Positions 63,400 to 64,000 of a stretch of DNA of 64,000 nt are shown here, one piece after another. Numbering within the stretch: position 1 is the first letter of the stretch; each line of letters opens with the position of its first letter. A program made the translations under genes and the position numbers. The notes beneath the pieces were generated by a model. That model saw nothing but the letters and a program-made list of their open reading frames with translations. It was not told where the DNA came from and did no database searches. This stretch comes from Eudoraea chungangensis (GTDB lineage Bacteria; Bacteroidota; Bacteroidia; Flavobacteriales; Flavobacteriaceae), in the NCBI RefSeq assembly GCF_029360665.1, contig NZ_JARDUB010000001.1, positions 310,001 through 374,000 on the forward strand. The letters are read 5' to 3'.

Positions 63400-64000
63400 A
63401 TGCCCTTAATTATTGTACTAATTGGCATATTAATTCTCTTTGTCTTAATTGCCCGATTTAAACTAAACGCCTTTATTGCCTTTATTATAGTTTGCCTATT
63501 TGTGGGCATTGCGGAAGGGATGTCATTGGACAAATTAATACAATCTATCCAGGATGGTATTGGGAATACTTTAGGTTTTCTGGTAATGATTCTAGGTTTT
63601 GGTGCCATGCTAGGTAAATTGGTTGCAGACAGTGGCGCAGCACAACGAATTACCACAGGTTTAGTGTCCAAGTTTGGCATAAAAAATATTCAGTGGGCTC
63701 TAGTACTTACGGGGTTTATTGTTGGCATTCCTATGTTCTATTCTGTTGGTTTCGTAATTTTGATTCCACTAGTCTTTACCATTGCCGCTGCTACCAAATT
63801 ACCTTTACTCTATGTAGGCCTGCCTCTTTTAGCATCTCTTTCGGTTACCCATGGATATCTGCCACCGCATCCTGCGCCCACGGCAATATCTATAATGTTT
63901 GGGGCAAATCTGGGAAAAACGCTTCTTTATGGGATTGTGATAGCCATTCCGGCAATTATTTTCGCCGGACCTATCTTTTCTAAAACAGTAAAAAATATAA
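63400..64000 (+). CDS. GntP-family gluconate permease, 3' end beyond window
   Basis: The ATG at 63400 opens a reading frame of 200 codons still open at the window end. It encodes hydrophobic helices and GntP-family signatures: GNTLGFLVMILGFGAMLGKLVADSGAAQRI, GFIVGIPMFYSVGFVILIPLVFTIA, and HGYLPPHPAPTAI. It would import gluconate or a related sugar acid with protons. Full GntP proteins are about 430-450 residues, so roughly half is seen. The start is preceded by an A-rich stretch, as for other genes here. Confidence 0.9.
   Translation, partial: MPLIIVLIGILILFVLIARFKLNAFIAFIIVCLFVGIAEGMSLDKLIQSIQDGIGNTLGFLVMILGFGAMLGKLVADSGAAQRITTGLVSKFGIKNIQWALVLTGFIVGIPMFYSVGFVILIPLVFTIAAATKLPLLYVGLPLLASLSVTHGYLPPHPAPTAISIMFGANLGKTLLYGIVIAIPAIIFAGPIFSKTVKNI

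Noticed and set aside
1-64000. CRISPR arrays, insertion sequences, integrase or tRNA genes
   Set aside because: No regular direct repeats, transposase or integrase motifs, or cloverleaf-like sequences were found while reading both strands by eye.

Overview
The window looks like chromosomal DNA of a marine Bacteroidetes, most likely a Flavobacteriaceae member. The evidence is AT-rich sequence, SusC/SusD pairs, lipoproteins with short hydrophobic leaders ending in Cys, type I sulfatases with a CTAGR site, Bat-type VWA proteins, and promoter-like TTG-N19-TAnnTTTG sites with hardly any Shine-Dalgarno sequences. No rRNA, tRNA, insertion sequence, phage gene or CRISPR array was seen. Both ends cut a gene: a GH13 amylase on the left and a GntP permease on the right.

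Region A (1-10.9 kb) is a split alpha-glucan/maltose utilisation locus. One strand carries lacI, beta-phosphoglucomutase, GH65 maltose phosphorylase and a SusA-like GH13 enzyme; susC and susD diverge from it. A LacI-type palindrome (6044-6061) and a second palindrome (6074-6087) lie between the two arms. Import by SusCD, hydrolysis by SusA, phosphorolysis by MalP and isomerisation by PgmB would yield glucose plus glucose-6-phosphate. Region B (10.9-15.5 kb) is a xylose module: xylulokinase, xylose isomerase and a sodium/solute symporter. Region C (15.9-25.6 kb) is an apparent operon of two ~1100-residue FG-GAP/ASPIC lipoproteins, a vanadium-haloperoxidase/PAP2-like lipoprotein, a membrane-anchored SRPBCC/GyrI-like protein and a propeller-like lipoprotein.

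Region D (25.6-36.2 kb) is rich in envelope proteins: two SYLF (YSC84) proteins, several predicted outer-membrane barrels, a DUF4136 protein, a phenol_MetA_deg-type transporter, an exported amidohydrolase, a DUF481 barrel, a GYG-filter potassium channel and a Tyr/Gly-rich lipoprotein. Region E (36.3-49.7 kb) is eleven minus-strand genes with gaps of at most 77 bp: two exported sulfatases, MoxR, an exported HAD phosphatase, DUF58, BatA, BatB/BatC fusion, BatD, a DUF4381-like protein, cardiolipin synthase, and a lipoprotein formylglycine-generating enzyme with both catalytic cysteines. It couples sulfatases and their maturase to a complete MoxR/VWA machine.

Region F (50-59.3 kb) holds a 1233-residue protein that combines a metallophosphatase, a region resembling the Fam20-type secretory kinase catalytic loop, RTX-like repeats and an Omp85-like barrel. 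Beside it are an HD protein with a Pycsar-effector-like (PycTM) membrane domain, an 805-residue GAF-like protein and a metallophosphoesterase. Region G (59.3-64 kb) contains TonB, a Gfo/Idh/MocA oxidoreductase with a DoxX protein, aquaporin Z and the start of a GntP permease. The most interesting candidates are the kinase-like/phosphatase/barrel protein and the sulfatase-FGE-MoxR/Bat cluster. All functional statements rest on reading motifs by eye; no database search was possible.
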